A stretch of DNA of 64,000 nucleotides from Doryteuthis pealeii. Taxonomy: Eukaryota > Mollusca > Cephalopoda > Myopsida > Loliginidae. Made by a program: the position numbers and the translations under genes. Below the pieces are notes generated by a model that saw nothing but the letters and a program-made list of their open reading frames with translations, ran no database searches and had not been told where the DNA came from. The first letter of the stretch is position 1. Each line of letters begins with the position of its first letter. The stretch lies in contig CM042145.1 in NCBI GenBank assembly GCA_023376005.1, forward strand, positions 16,616,022-16,680,021, read 5' to 3'. Positions 49,508 to 60,879 of this stretch are shown here, piece by piece.

Positions 49508-52500
49508 CAAAAGAGAGAGTAGTCGAAGAAGAATTTAATCCAGTTACGGTTCATAGAAGGAATGCACGACAGGAATCAAAAAGACAAAATTTTAGAACGT
49601 CTACAGTCAAATAACATGACATTAGAAACATGCGTGGAATTTGTACAGCAACTGGAAATGATATCCGAATTCAAGGAAGATACTCAAAACAACACAATGG
49701 TGTTTCAAATAGAAGAAAATGCAGCAAATAACACTGACGTGTTACAAGTAAAAACAAGGCTAAAGAATTGTAAGTACTGCAATTTTCAACATAATATTGA
49801 CAAAAGAACAAATTGTCCTGCTTATGGACAAACCTGTTATGTTTGCAAAAAACAGAATCATTTTAGTACGGTATGCAGAGTCAAGTCGAAATGGACAAAT
49901 TCGATAGAAGACGTGTACCAAGTACGGGTGAACAAAAAACAGAAGTTGACAGTAAAATTAAATGAAATACCATTTGAGATGCAAGTCGATACAGGTAGTG
50001 ACGTGACTATTATTCCAAAGAACTTTTGGCAACATATGGGCAAACCCAAGTTAAAGAGAAGTCACTTGAAATTAAGACAATTTGATGGCTCGTACATCAC
50101 TGCATTGGGACAATTCGACGCTACGTTTGAGGCTAATAGAGATTCGAAGTGGTCCCTATAACTGTAGTGGATTGTTTAAAAAATCATGGACTAATAGGCA
50201 CAGATATTATAAACATAGATACAGACAATTTAATCGACTGCATAGAAAGTAAAAAGCAAAAAAATAGGAATCTTGAGAGGTTATAAAGCCACAATACGAG
50301 TGAAAGAAAATAGCCCCCCCTCATATTACGAATCGCGTAGGATACCTATACATTTGCGACCTTTAGTAAAAAAGAAATTGGAAGATATGGTAGCAGAAGG
50401 AGTGTTAAAACCAGTATCGGTCGGTGGTAGTAACTGGGCCTCCCCAATTGTAGTTTTACGAAAAAAAGATGGGGATTTAAGAATATGTGGTGATTATAAG
50501 ATTGGTGTGAATCATAAAATCTGTTCAGATTCGTATCCTATTCCTGAGCTTGAAACTGTGTCGCATACATTAACAGGCACTAAATATTTTACGAAAATTG
50601 ATTTAAAGGCAGCTTACAATCAAATACAAATTGACGATAAATTTCAAGAAATAACCACTATTAACACACCCCTGGGATTGATGAGATGGACGAAAATGCC
50701 ATACGGAATAAAGACAGCGTCGGCCATATTTCAACGAGCAATCGAAAATGTCTTAAAAGGAGTAGTAGAAAAATATGATAATTTATCAGGACGATATTTT
50801 AATAGGGGCCACCAGTATAAATGAATTGCAACAAAAAACACAGCGAGTTATGAACAAATTAAAAGAAGCCGGAATGAGCGTAAACTACGATAAATGCAAA
50901 TTTAATTGCGAGAAGATAAATTATTTGGGCTTTCAAATATCCAAAGAAGGCATTTCGCCTGACCCAAATTTATTAATTAAAATATCGCAGGTGGCATCCC
51001 CAGCCAACAAAAAGAATTAGAATCGTTTTTAGGATTGGCTAATTTTTATAGCAGATATGTGCCGAAATATTCCGATTTAACTGAAGCATTTGCAGAATTA
51101 CGAAGAAAGAATAGTGAGTTTGTGTGGACACAAAAACAAGAAACGGCTTTTAACAAAATAAAAAAAGTACTTATGGAAAAACCCGTTATTAAAGTTTTTG
51201 ATCCCAGAAAAGAAATAACCTTAACTACGGATGCCAGTGAATATGCTGTGTCTGCTATATTGTCACAGGACGATCATCCGATTATGTACCTGTCGCGAAA
51301 GCTAACCAAGGCAGAATTAAACTATTCAAATATAGAGAAGGAAGCTTTGGCCATAGTATGGAGCACACAGCGCGCCCGACAATTTCTATTGGGTCGAAAA
51401 TTTTTACTAAAATCTGACCATCGACCCTTAGAATTCATTTTTAATCCAAGGAAAGAATTACCCAAGGTCACATCCGCCAGGTTAATGAGATGGGCCATAC
51501 TGCTGATGGCCTTTGATTTCGATATCATGTACGTCAAAGGAAACACTATTCCGCATGTCGACGCGTTATCCAGATTAGCATTTAACAAAGAAGACGACGA
51601 AATAAGCGACACTGAAGATGTATTACATTGGGTCGAAACCGATGTAATGCCGATTAAACAGCTTCAAGAAGAAACCCTTCTGGACCCTATTCTGAGCAAA
51701 ATATCGAATAGAATAAGGAGGAATAAATGGAACGACTGCTCTAAAGCTGAAAGGCCTTATAAAGAGGTTAAACATAAACTAACTATGGACAGAGGGGTTA
51801 TATGTAACGGAGATTTGGTTGTACCTCCGCAAAAAATGCGAAAAGAAATAATTAAAAGTGTACACGACGATATACATTGTGGAATAGCGGCCACACAAAA
51901 AAAGACTCAAATTGGAGAGCTGGTGGCCAGGATATTCGCGTGACATTGAAGATTATGTAAAAAAATGTCCCAAATGCATGGAAATCAAAGACTTTCCACA
52001 AAAATCGACTCATTCGTGGCCAAAGGAACAAGAACCATGGAGTCGAGTACACATGGACCATGCCTATGCCAAAGGCGTAGGACTACTATTGATTTAGTAG
52101 ATTCGTTCTCGGGGTGGCCAGAGATTATTTAGGTGCGTGATAGAAAATCTGCAACTGTCATTCAAATTTTGAGAACTGTATTCTCAAGGATCGGCGTACC
52201 GAGAACCCTGGTATCGGACAATTCGTCCGAATTCTGTGATGAAAGTCTATGTTCCTGGTTGAGGAAGATAGGATGTAAACCCTATAAAACTCCACCCTAC
52301 CATCCACAATCAAATGGGGCTGCGGAAAGGATGGTTAGAACGGTTAAATTAGGATTAAAAGCATTTGAGCCGTCACGTGAGACCATAGAATCTTTTCTAC
52401 CTAAACTCTTGATGAGTTACAGATCCATTCCTCATGCTGATAGAACACTAAGTCCTTCTGCTTTGATGGGAAGACAGATCAGATCTCCCATAACCATGTC

Positions 52501-52888
52501 TTTTTCGACTAATGAAAAAATGTGGTACAAAAAGAATAAGGACGCGCAACCTGAAAAAGCGTATTTTATTATGCAGAAAGGGAACAACACCGCTATAATA
52601 ACAACACAGGAGAGAAGTGTGCTGGCCCACACTGATCAGCTAAGGAATGGATATGAGGAAGACATGAGTGTGGAGGAATCGGAAAGAAACGAGGATATAA
52701 ACCAATATGGGGGAGACGTTATAGAACCCATAGATGAAAGCGAGTCGGATTCCGAGGTGCCATACCAGGGATCCAGTAGTGATGAAATGAGACCGCGGTC
52801 ACCATTACGAAGAACACCCCCAAGGATATTTAGGAGAAGCAATAGATCAACGAGGGGAATAAAACCTCTCCGTTTCAGGGAGGTGTAG
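49508..52888 (+). pseudogene. Ty3/Gypsy retrotransposon polyprotein, frameshifted
   Basis: The order is gag end, protease, RT, RNase H, integrase, as in Ty3/Gypsy. Visible are a CCHC knuckle CYVCKKQNHFSTVC (49835-49876), protease VDTGSDVTI (DTGS at 49988-49999) and RT (WASPIVVLRKKDG, LRICGDYK, FTKIDLKAAYNQI, MPYGIKTASAIFQ). The catalytic YQDD is at 50784-50795, in a shifted frame. RNase H follows (TTDASEYAV, EKEALAIV, SDHRPLEF), then an integrase zinc region (CPKCMEI) and the D-D-E core (HMDHA, VSDNSSEF, NGAAERM). Reading moves between frames near 50150, 50270, 50790, 51000 and 51930, and a stop occurs near 52131, so it cannot make an intact protein. Confidence 0.93.
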
Positions 52889-53058
52889 TGAGATAGCCAA
52901 TGGCGTGTTGTCTCATTTACATATGTGTATTACTGCAGGACATATATAGAGACACTTTAGGGGACTAATGGTCAGCTACGAGAAGCCGAACCCAGTGCTA
53001 AGACTAAGCACGAATAAATACTATTGTAACAAGGAACACAAAACCACACCTCACAACA
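52884..53058 (+). repeat. Gypsy 3' LTR (probable)
   Basis: A purine tract (TTTCAGGGAGG) precedes TGTAGTGAGATAGCC, a TG start. An AATAAA signal is at about 53012. A likely end is CTCACAACA near 53058. The 5' LTR is not available for comparison because of the gap, so the right boundary is a guess within about 20 bp. Confidence 0.6.
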
Positions 53059-53188
53059 CCTTCCAAATCTATCAAACCAACACAATGCACATAAGTGCAA
53101 TCCTTTTATATGCCTTTTCTTTTTTGTCTCATTAGACTAACATACTAGTCCCCTTCATGTTATATTTTTAAATATTATACCTTAACAC

Positions 53189-53398
53189 TTATGCCCCAAG
53201 GGCAAATAATTCCTCCACTCTCAATCGAATGTCCTTCAGACGATTCCGAGTGAAAATGCATTTAGTTTTTATGTGTTCTGACAACATCCAATACAACACA
53301 ATTTGGGCGTCCACTGCTACAACAATACGCCTCACCGTATCCCGAGGTAGAGCCTTCAAAATTTTTGGAATACATTTTATTGCCAGAAACACTGACAA
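53189..53398 (-). pseudogene. BEL/Pao pol fragment, RNase H-region
   Basis: Contains VAVDAQIVLYWMLSEHIKTK and FTRNRLKDIRLRVEEL. BEL/Pao pol proteins have at this place a (T/V)DSQIVLxW segment followed by FVxNRVxEI. The upstream frame is broken by several stops. RT, which should precede it, has been deleted. Confidence 0.65.
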
Positions 53399-53668
53399 CT
53401 TCTACCAAATCAATCATTTACAACTTCTAGCTACTTCCAATCAATAAGTACTCGAAATCCGCAGAAAAACTCGGAATTCCCAAACAGAAATCCAGTGGGC
53501 TAACTTCAAAACCAAATAAAATCCTTGTTTCTTTCACTCAAATTTCTAATTCTCCTACGGGTCTACAACTAGAAGCAACATTACTCATAGGATCTACGCT
53601 ATTTGATATCACTAATAAAAATAAAATAAGATTGGGTGGTAGTAAAATTTACACCAAGTATCCACCAT

Positions 53669-53920
53669 TTATCCCCAATGAAAATTTTTTTCTCTACGCC
53701 GAGGCAAATTGACTGTGCCAGGAAAAACCCCAGTCAAAAAATTATATAATTTGGCTGCAGAAAAACTATATCTGTCAGCCAGCAAAAAAACTCTAAACCA
53801 AAGACCCAACACTCTTTCATTAATGAGAGAGGGAGTCTTTCCTAGGTGTACACTAATCACATGACCATCTCTAATTAGTGTAGAGGAAAGGCCAAAACGA
53901 GGCACCAGAACAAAATACAA
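53669..53920 (-). pseudogene. BEL-associated frame with a diverged fourth repeat
   Basis: An 83-codon frame overlapping the end of the larger one. LWFRVFLLADRYSF resembles the RFYLLxLVQP module of the 422-codon frame. Probably the same product after a frameshift. Confidence 0.45.
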
Positions 53921-55143
53921 AGTTTGTTTCGAATGGTACTTGGCCCACCATTCCTCTTCTTAAATTTAATTACACCCTTTAAGGAAGGGTTTAAATTAGC
54001 AACCAGAGGATTTTCCTCATGGTTGAAAAAACTCGAGGATATTTTTTCCTTGAGAATGATAGGCTGAACTAGATCCAGCAAATAAACCCTGGTCTTCAGC
54101 ACAGGGGCAATAAATTTTTTCCTTGACATACTGTCAAAGGCAAATAATGTAACAGGGGAAATCTTTTCTTCCCTAAAATTTAACTTTGGCTGAACTAAAG
54201 TCAGCAAATAAAACCTGTAGTTTAATACGGGAAAACCAAAGTTTAAGGCTATACAGTCAAAAACTAAAAATACCATAGGGAGAATTTTTTCCCTAAAAAT
54301 TAAATTATCCTGAAATATATTCAGCAAATAAAACCTGTAGTTTAATACAGGGAAAATAAAGTTAGAGACCATCTGGTCACAAACTAAAACTACAACTACT
54401 GCTCCAGAGAAAATCTCAACAGGGGACACAGTTAAATTCGCCCCACCTGACATGTGAAACACATAATTCTCGATAACGTCAGGAACAACGTACCTAGTCA
54501 GGATGCCATGGCCACTAGGCTCTCTATTTGCATCCTTATGCATACCTTCCAAGATATTTTCAAAGGGCATATTACCCAGAGGAAATTCTAAATTAGAATT
54601 ACTAAAAACACTTAACAATCGCTCTGGGTTAACAACATTTATTTTCTCTATCTCCAGCAGGCTAACAATAATTTTAGAGGTGCATATAGCACCAGCGAAA
54701 CTGCCATTCAAGGCTAAACTGCTTTTATTAACATCTATAGCAGTTACCAAGTCAGTGCTGGGGACACCAGCAGTATCTGGGCCAGAAACTCTATTACCAG
54801 AAGGCAGAATTTTCTCGCCACCCTTATCTCTATTTGCAACTACACACAAGGAACTATGATGTCCTTGGCTAAAACAAAATAAGCAGGACTCCTGCAACTT
54901 ATTTTCCTTTCCAGGGCAAAAATGAGATTCATGCGCAGGACTTATACAAATTGCGCAAAGTTTAGCAACTTCGCATTGGGCCAAACGCTCATTCAGAGAA
55001 TAGAATCTCAAACAATTAGCTGCGGAATGATAATTGCTTCTTCTACAAAAATTACACTTGAAAGAAGCATCCTCTTCCAAAACCCTATGGTTTGAAAATT
55101 CCCCGTAAGTCGGTTTCTCGGGAATGGAAACCGCAAACCCCAA
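53875..55143 (-). CDS. BEL/Pao gag zinc-knuckle protein with internal tandem modules
   Basis: The 422-codon open frame begins with an array of zinc-binding knuckles: CNFCRRSNYHSAANC, then CAICISPAHESHFC, then CLFCFSQGHHSSLC (residues about 30-105). This CxxC..H..C pattern is standard for BEL/Pao gag just before the protease. The expected aspartic protease (D-S/T-G) is not seen. Instead residues about 255-385 hold three related ~40-residue modules: FPVLNYRFYLL..FQ, FPVLNYRFYLL..VQP and APVLKTRVYLL..VQP, each followed by an F.EKI segment. At DNA level CAGCAAATAAA recurs at 54076, 54202 and 54322. Known families do not carry such modules, to my knowledge. The frame is open, but the element is defective. 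Confidence 0.65.
   Translation of the reverse strand: MGFAVSIPEKPTYGEFSNHRVLEEDASFKCNFCRRSNYHSAANCLRFYSLNERLAQCEVAKLCAICISPAHESHFCPGKENKLQESCLFCFSQGHHSSLCVVANRDKGGEKILPSGNRVSGPDTAGVPSTDLVTAIDVNKSSLALNGSFAGAICTSKIIVSLLEIEKINVVNPERLLSVFSNSNLEFPLGNMPFENILEGMHKDANREPSGHGILTRYVVPDVIENYVFHMSGGANLTVSPVEIFSGAVVVVLVCDQMVSNFIFPVLNYRFYLLNIFQDNLIFREKILPMVFLVFDCIALNFGFPVLNYRFYLLTLVQPKLNFREEKISPVTLFAFDSMSRKKFIAPVLKTRVYLLDLVQPIILKEKISSSFFNHEENPLVANLNPSLKGVIKFKKRNGGPSTIRNKLCILFWCLVLAFPLH
54040..54400 (-). repeat. Tandem ~120-126 bp coding repeat
   Basis: Three diverged units inside the zinc-knuckle frame at 126 and 120 bp spacing. The spacings are multiples of three, so the frame is kept through the duplications. 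Confidence 0.8.
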
Positions 55144-55248
55144 CTTTTTTCCAAGTTGGACTAGAGTTCGAAAACGCGGGCCCTGTACAAGGCTTCCTCC
55201 ACAACAAATTCGTCAATTATTTCATAATTAAAATTGTCTTCCAAGTAC

Positions 55249-55455
55249 CTATCGGTAATTAGAGAGTTCCTTTAATTGACCCAAATTTTCAATAACTAAG
55301 TCTTTATGAGCTGTACCATCACAAATACGTATATCGACTTCTTTGTGGATTTGCTCCAAAATTACATCCGTATTATTTCTAATAATATCTCTCTTCATAA
55401 TAAGAAAGCGGATGGAGGGAGCCATTTTGAACAAAATAGAGCAGAACAATTCCAC
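55249..55455 (-). pseudogene. BEL/Pao gag N-terminal fragment
   Basis: A 68-codon frame (MAPSIRFLIMKRDIIRNN, ILEQIHKEVDI) lies between the leader and the zinc-knuckle frame, where gag should start. About 100 bp with a frameshift separate it from the next frame. No domain can be named; placement is the main evidence. Confidence 0.4.
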
Positions 55456-56335
55456 CTAAAAAAATTCAAATTAAACTAGGAATTAAAATGGCGAGTGAGA
55501 GGTCAGAATCAAACACATGCTCAACCAATGATACTAGAAGAGTATCAAAATATACCTCGAACTTAAAATTAAGCAGTCTCAAAATAAAATTGTTTATCCA
55601 AAAATAATAATTTAACCTAGGCCGTCTCAAACTTTAGTAGTTTTTCTTGCAATAATAAAATTCACACAAACAAAATGATAAATGACCCCTAACAACTATC
55701 TTTTTTTCTACACAAAGGGTAAGGGATAACCAATACTTAAATTTTCCGAAAATACAATTTTAAAACTTTCCCTTTCTCTATACGAGAAACAGGAACAACA
55801 TATACTCAAATAACCGATAAAAATTTCAACTTAATAAAATAAGCCAAGCAAATTAAATTTCAACCCACTGGGCTATTTTTCCGTAAAACACAATAATCAC
55901 GTTTCAACAGGTAGTTCCCCAAAATATCCAAAAATGGCGCTCAACCCTTATTTTCTTTTTACTATTTCGGTCACGAAATAGCTGCAACTCACAAATTTAC
56001 CACAAAAAACTCCTTTTCTCATAGAAAAAACCCGCACGGAACTCTATGCAGACACCAGCAGCAAATTCTCATACAATAATTTCTCCGGTTCCTTATTTAA
56101 AACTATTAAGGACTTATCAAGAGGAAGGGGCTTGCTAGCACTTGTTTCGCCGAAACACGCATTAGCAAATTTCTAATAGGAACCGTCGCTAAAAGACCGC
56201 TAAATTTAAACTAAAACAAAATTAATATTCCGTTTTCCTCGCATAAAATTCACACACACTGCAAGGTAATTTGCTACATTTACAGCAAACACCTCGGAAG
56301 AAAATTTGTGCAAAATGTCGAAATTTTGTTTTGGT

Positions 56336-56353
56336 CCTCAAAATTCGACGCCA
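56336..56353 (-). promoter_or_regulatory. Putative tRNA primer-binding site
   Basis: Minus-strand TGGCGTCGAATTTTGAGG starts with TGG, the complement of tRNA 3' CCA, directly after the inferred LTR end. The primer tRNA is not identified. Confidence 0.5.
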
Positions 56354-57331
56354 GTAACAAAATAAAAAAAATATAAAAGTGTAAATAATATGCTGAGGAA
56401 AAAAGAATTAACCAAGTCCAAAAAACGAGACAAACTCTACTTAGAAAATAACTATATTTATTCAAAATTTAAACAACTCTACTGTCTGCTGAGGGTTGCA
56501 CAAATTTCCCCGTGCAGTATCTTTAACCATGAAAAAAACAAACATTTAAAACATAAAACCAAACAATACTAAAACATTTCAAATCACATATAAAAATTAC
56601 TTGCCGGGAGGCTAAAGTTCGAGATGCCCTTTTGTTTTTAGTGGGCCCTTATTTTGTTCTGTTGATGACAGAGAACTCCGAGTTGCTTCGTTCTCTCGTT
56701 TGCTTCTTCCCTCCTTCTCTCCTTCTATGTTCTTCTTCCTTTCTTCTTTCCTTCAATGTTCCTTTGGTTTTCAACAAATTTAAGACCCAGTGGTCTAAGT
56801 TCTTTTATATAAATTATATTCGTTCACGAATCTTCTCCAAACTTCCTTTTATACTAGGACGGTCACGTCCCCTTAAACACTTCTCCTTGCTCCTGGTTTC
56901 AACCAGTCAAAAAGACCCAGTGGTCTCAACGTTGATACGTTCACGTATCTCTTAACCCTTGGATTCGTTCACGAATCCTATTCCTTTTTTTTTTTGAAGA
57001 AGAACCTTCGCTGTTCACAGCGGAGTACCATAGAAGGAGGGGAGGGCTTCAGCCCAAGAGAGACCTGTTCTCTCACCTCTGTTCACAGAGTCGCCTGCTG
57101 TAGTGAGTGTTCAAAGTTAGGGAACTCAGTCAGAGCCCTTCCTCGTCCCCCACAAATGATGTCATCTTTGACCAATGACAGGCCCACAAGAATTCGCTCC
57201 GCGAATTTTGAAAATAAAGGCACCAAGGCCCAAACAAAAATATACACTTTTTTACAAAACATCCCCCAAGGTGGGGGGCTACCTGTTGCAGCTATTTCAA
57301 AGAAATTTCTACCAAAAAAAAAATTTCAACA
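56354..57331 (-). repeat. BEL/Pao 5' LTR (~978 bp)
   Basis: On the minus strand it begins TGTTGAAA at 57331 and runs to the putative primer site. An AATAAA lies about 110 bp before the end. The U3 part holds short repeats: GACCCAGTGGTCT twice (near 56785 and 56912) and the palindromic GATTCGTTCACGAATC or near-copies three times (56818-56960). The 3' boundary is approximate because the expected CA end is not clear. Confidence 0.55.
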
Positions 57332-57807
57332 AGTTCTTTATTATTTGAGTATTCACGGGTGCTCATTTCCTCGTATAAGTTTATAGTAAATTCATCCCCC
57401 ATATCGGAAACGCTTGAACGGAACCCAAATTATTTATTTATTTTCCCATTAAACTAACCCCCCCGCCTAACCCTAACCCTTAACCCCCCCCCCTAGTTAA
57501 AATTAAGTTTTATTACAAAATTTGTATTAATTACAAAACATCAATTTTCATAAAAGTTCAAATGTCACCTATGAAATCTCTATTTAAACATGCCAATTTT
57601 TCAGAACTGAAAAGTTGCACTATAAACTCAGCGATGTTTATTGACTTCACAATAAAGAGTAAAATCATAAAACTTAAAATTTAATTTGTAAGGCAAATTC
57701 TGAGGAATATTTTAAATTGTATTTTGAATAATAATTTAAATGTTGGTTGTTAGTTGTTTTGTTTTATCAACTTTTCGGGTAATTTACTAACGAATCATGT
57801 CATTTTG
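57331..57807. repeat. 477 bp direct repeat, also at 63524-64000
   Basis: The two segments align without net gaps at an offset of 6193 and look identical over their whole length. The second runs off the window, so the true repeat is longer. Confidence 0.92.
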
Positions 57808-59003
57808 ATAAACAAAGCGCTTACAATTTTTCGTACTTACATATAAAATTTTTTTGAAATGTTCCAATAACTGGATATTGTCGGATAAACTTGAAATAAA
57901 TTTCGTCTTACAAATAATTGACTACTTATCTCCAGTCGGGCCTTCGACTAAAGATAAAACACCGGATTTTGTCCGTATTAGAAACCTTTGTTTTTGTTTT
58001 TATCGTGGTTTGAGAAAATAATTAGTTAACGAACCAAAAGAAAAACAGTTTCTAAGGAAATTCGTCAATCTTATTGTTATTTTTAACCCTTTAAAACTCT
58101 AACAATAAAATTAATAAATAAATTAAAGAATTAAAAGTCATTTTATTCGAATGAAAATCTTAGTTTAATTTATACAAATATGTAACCGTACTTACGACGT
58201 AAACTGATTTTCATGATACTGTTATTTACGATTAAAATTTTTTTTTAATAATGTAACCGTAAAACGTGCATTTTGATTTTCTACAATTTTTATGCATTAC
58301 AAAAATTAAAATTAAAATGAGTGTACTGTACAATTTAAGAATATGGACAAACTCGCTGTAAAAAATAATTTAATCTATAAAAACACATACAAATTACATA
58401 TTCAGAAAGACTATTTCATCTTATTACTAAAGATATAAATATTTTAAAGATTTGATCCTAAATAGGTAAGAGATTCCGATCTGACTGTTATAGACTGCAC
58501 TGCTTGTATCGCAATAATCATAGGCAGCGTGGCTATCCGAAGCCATTTTTTAATTTTTTAACTCGCTGTAAAAAATGATTCAATTGATAAAAACTCACAC
58601 AAATTACATATTTTGAAAGAGTATTTTCTTATCTTTCTAACGATATAAAAATTATTAAAGACTGGACCATAAATAGGCCATAAGTTCGGAGCTGAACGGC
58701 TTAGACTGCAAAATTAATTCATTAAAATCAAAACTTCGCTGCTGTTATCGCTTTAACAATAAGCAGGCAGAGACAATATTTTATTATCAGGAGGGGCTGA
58801 TATACGGACAGTTCCGCAAATTGGGTGATTTGGATTAATTAATCGATTAAATCCCTTAATCAGTAAAAATCAATAACCAAATTTGGAATTTTCTTAGTTA
58901 GAACGATATCAATGTGTATGCAAGATTTTGAATCTGAGTGACCTCCCGTTTTTTTGTTATACGTCGACACGTACATACCAAAATCTCTGTTTTATATATT
59001 AGA
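57332..59003 (-). mobile_element. Helitron II copy B, 5' two-thirds
   Basis: 5' end TCTAATATATAAAACAGAGA at 59003 with A outside (T on plus at 59004). It matches copy A (45622-46990) in reverse. Its 3' part is cut at 57331 by the BEL LTR. Relative to copy A it carries about 300 extra bp with a CCCTAACCCTTAACCC core, shared with copy C. Confidence 0.82.
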
Positions 59004-59495
59004 TATGTGTGTGTGTGTGAGTGTGTGTGAGTGTAGTTGTGTGTATATGTGTGTGTGAGTGTAGTTGTGGGTATATTTGTGTGTGTGTGTGTGTGTGTGT
59101 GTGAGTATAGTTGTGAGTGTAGTTGTGTGTGTATAGTTGTGTGTGTATATGTGTGTGTGTGAGTATAGTTGTGTGTGTATGTCTGTGTGTGTGTGTGTGA
59201 GTGTAGTTGTGTGTGTATATTTGTGTGGGTGTGTGAGTATAGTTGTGCGTGTGTATGTCTCTGTGTGTTTGTGTGGGTGTGGGTAGATTTGTGTGGGTGT
59301 GTGTGTGTGTGAGTATAGTTGTGTGTGTGTATGTCTCTGTGTGTTTGTGTGGGTGTGGGTAGATTTGTGTGGGTGTGTGTGTGTGAGTATAGTTGTGTGT
59401 GTGTATGTCTCTGTGTGTTTGTGTGGGTGTAGTTGTGTGTGTAGATTTGTGTGTGGGTGTGAGTATGTGTGTGTGTGTGGGTGAGAGTGCAGTTT
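59004..59495. repeat. (GT)n-rich degenerate satellite
   Basis: GTGTGTGAGTATAGTTGTGT-type units with a higher-order ~90-100 bp repeat (GTATGTCTCTGTGTGTTTGT at three places). The long T/H-rich ORFs on the minus strand are translations of this repeat. Confidence 0.92.
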
Positions 59496-59811
59496 TAGTT
59501 GACATATATCCAAGTTTTTCTTTTTTAAAGACAACTTTCATTTTCTTATCAGAAATTACTTTCATATTCTGTGGAGAACGAAATAAATTTATCAATAGAT
59601 AAACTCAGTTTAGTAAACTGGTTTGAGATTCAAAAGTCTATCAACTAAACTAAGCTTGTCAGGTAAGATTTATTTGTTTATCAAATATTAATTTTATTTA
59701 ATTGTTATCCTATTTCATATAAATCACAGATAATCAAATTAATTTCTTCTAAGATTTTCGTCTGATCTATTTTCTCTTTATAAATGCAAAAACTGCAAAT
59801 ATCCTTCCTGT
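59496..59811. other. AT-rich spacer
   Basis: Nothing recognised. Confidence 0.4.
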
Positions 59812-60060
59812 GTGTTTTGGACAAGATTAGCTACTGGCAAAATGAGCCTAAAATTCGTTTTTGACAAAATGACTTCAGTCCCCCCTACAGAAAATAATTT
59901 ACCAAAAATCAGGGAATTATCGGATTTGAATGAAATTTTCAGGGTTTATTTATCAATGAATGATCTTTATAAGGCATTATTTATTTTATTTCAAAAATTT
60001 CTCATTTTTTTTTCAGGTCACTTATTTTTTACCCCCCCCCCCCCCATGTTGGGGGCGTAA
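59812..60060 (+). repeat. Dispersed repeat with open frame
   Basis: Counterpart of 3011-3337: PPTENNLPKIRELSDLNEIF and LYKALFILFQKFLIFF. No domain recognised. Confidence 0.5.
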
Positions 60061-60319
60061 CATTTTTTTCATGTTGGTCTTATATTGTACTAATTACAGT
60101 ATAAATTAGTCATTAGCATTTTTGTCGTCTGCTAGGAATTTTAAAAGCGAATTAAAAATAATTAAATCTATTATTTAAGCTCAAACTTTGTCTAAATCGA
60201 TAAGTAGTAACATAATAACCATCATTAAAAAAAGAAAAATATCATTACATATGCAGTTTATTTTTAAAAGATTAAAAACCATTTGTATCAAATAAACACA
60301 GTTGTTTATTTACGTACTC
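60061..60319. other. AT-rich spacer
   Basis: Nothing recognised. Confidence 0.4.
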
Positions 60320-60408
60320 TCATATATATATATGTATATATATATGTATATATATATATATATATATATGAGAAATGCAGATATACACATACATAGAAAT
60401 GCACAGAT

Positions 60409-60441
<33 letters not shown>

Positions 60442-60505
60442 ATATATATATATATATGCATATGTGTGTGTGTATATCTGTGCATTTCTATATATATATT
60501 GGATA
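60320..60505. repeat. TA/CA microsatellites with an inverted pair
   Basis: GAAATGCACAGATACACACA and its near-complement TGTGTATATCTGTGCATTTC face each other across TA tracts. Confidence 0.85.
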
Positions 60506-60821
60506 GTGCATACACATATAATACATTTTTTTCTTTTTAATTTGTAACTGTTCAATCCAGGTTTAAATCATATTGACGTTAAATATTTCCTAATGGCCAG
60601 AATTCATAAAATATGGTAAACAGGAAACAAATTAATACATTCCACATTTTAACGCCTTCTAAACCGATGCCATTCCTTCTAAACTGATGCCATTCCGGGT
60701 CTGATTGAAGTGTCGTCGGGTAAGTAATTGTGTCCTCATGGTGAATTTTAATATTTTTATTTTAGAATTTTTACTTTTATTCTTTCATGTTTCGATAAAC
60801 CCAGTTTATTTTTCTATATCT

Positions 60822-60824
<3 letters not shown>
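60506..60824. other. Spacer with a small direct repeat
   Basis: TTCTAAACCGATGCCATTCC is repeated at 60656 and 60676. Nothing else recognised. Confidence 0.5.

Positions 60825-60873
<49 letters not shown>
60825..60873. repeat. (TA)n microsatellite
   Basis: Pure TA tract directly left of a hammerhead palindrome. Confidence 0.95.

Positions 60874-60879
<6 letters not shown>

Larger units (their letters stand above)
53059..57331 (-). mobile_element. BEL/Pao retrotransposon, 3' truncated and internally deleted
   Basis: Read on the minus strand: LTR (57331-56354), primer site, leader, gag start (55455), BEL-type zinc knuckles, an odd repeat-bearing region, an RNase H-region fragment, then loss of everything else where it meets the Gypsy LTR. 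No RT YxDD motif and no integrase are present. The LTR start TGTTGAAA lies exactly where Helitron II copy B is cut (57331/57332), so BEL probably inserted into that Helitron. Confidence 0.75.

Noticed and set aside
54503..54859. Plus-strand 118-codon ORF
   Set aside because: It is the antisense shadow of the BEL/Pao zinc-knuckle frame.
58992..59595. Long Thr/His-rich ORFs (180 and 198 codons)
   Set aside because: They are translations of a degenerate GT/CA satellite in two overlapping frames.
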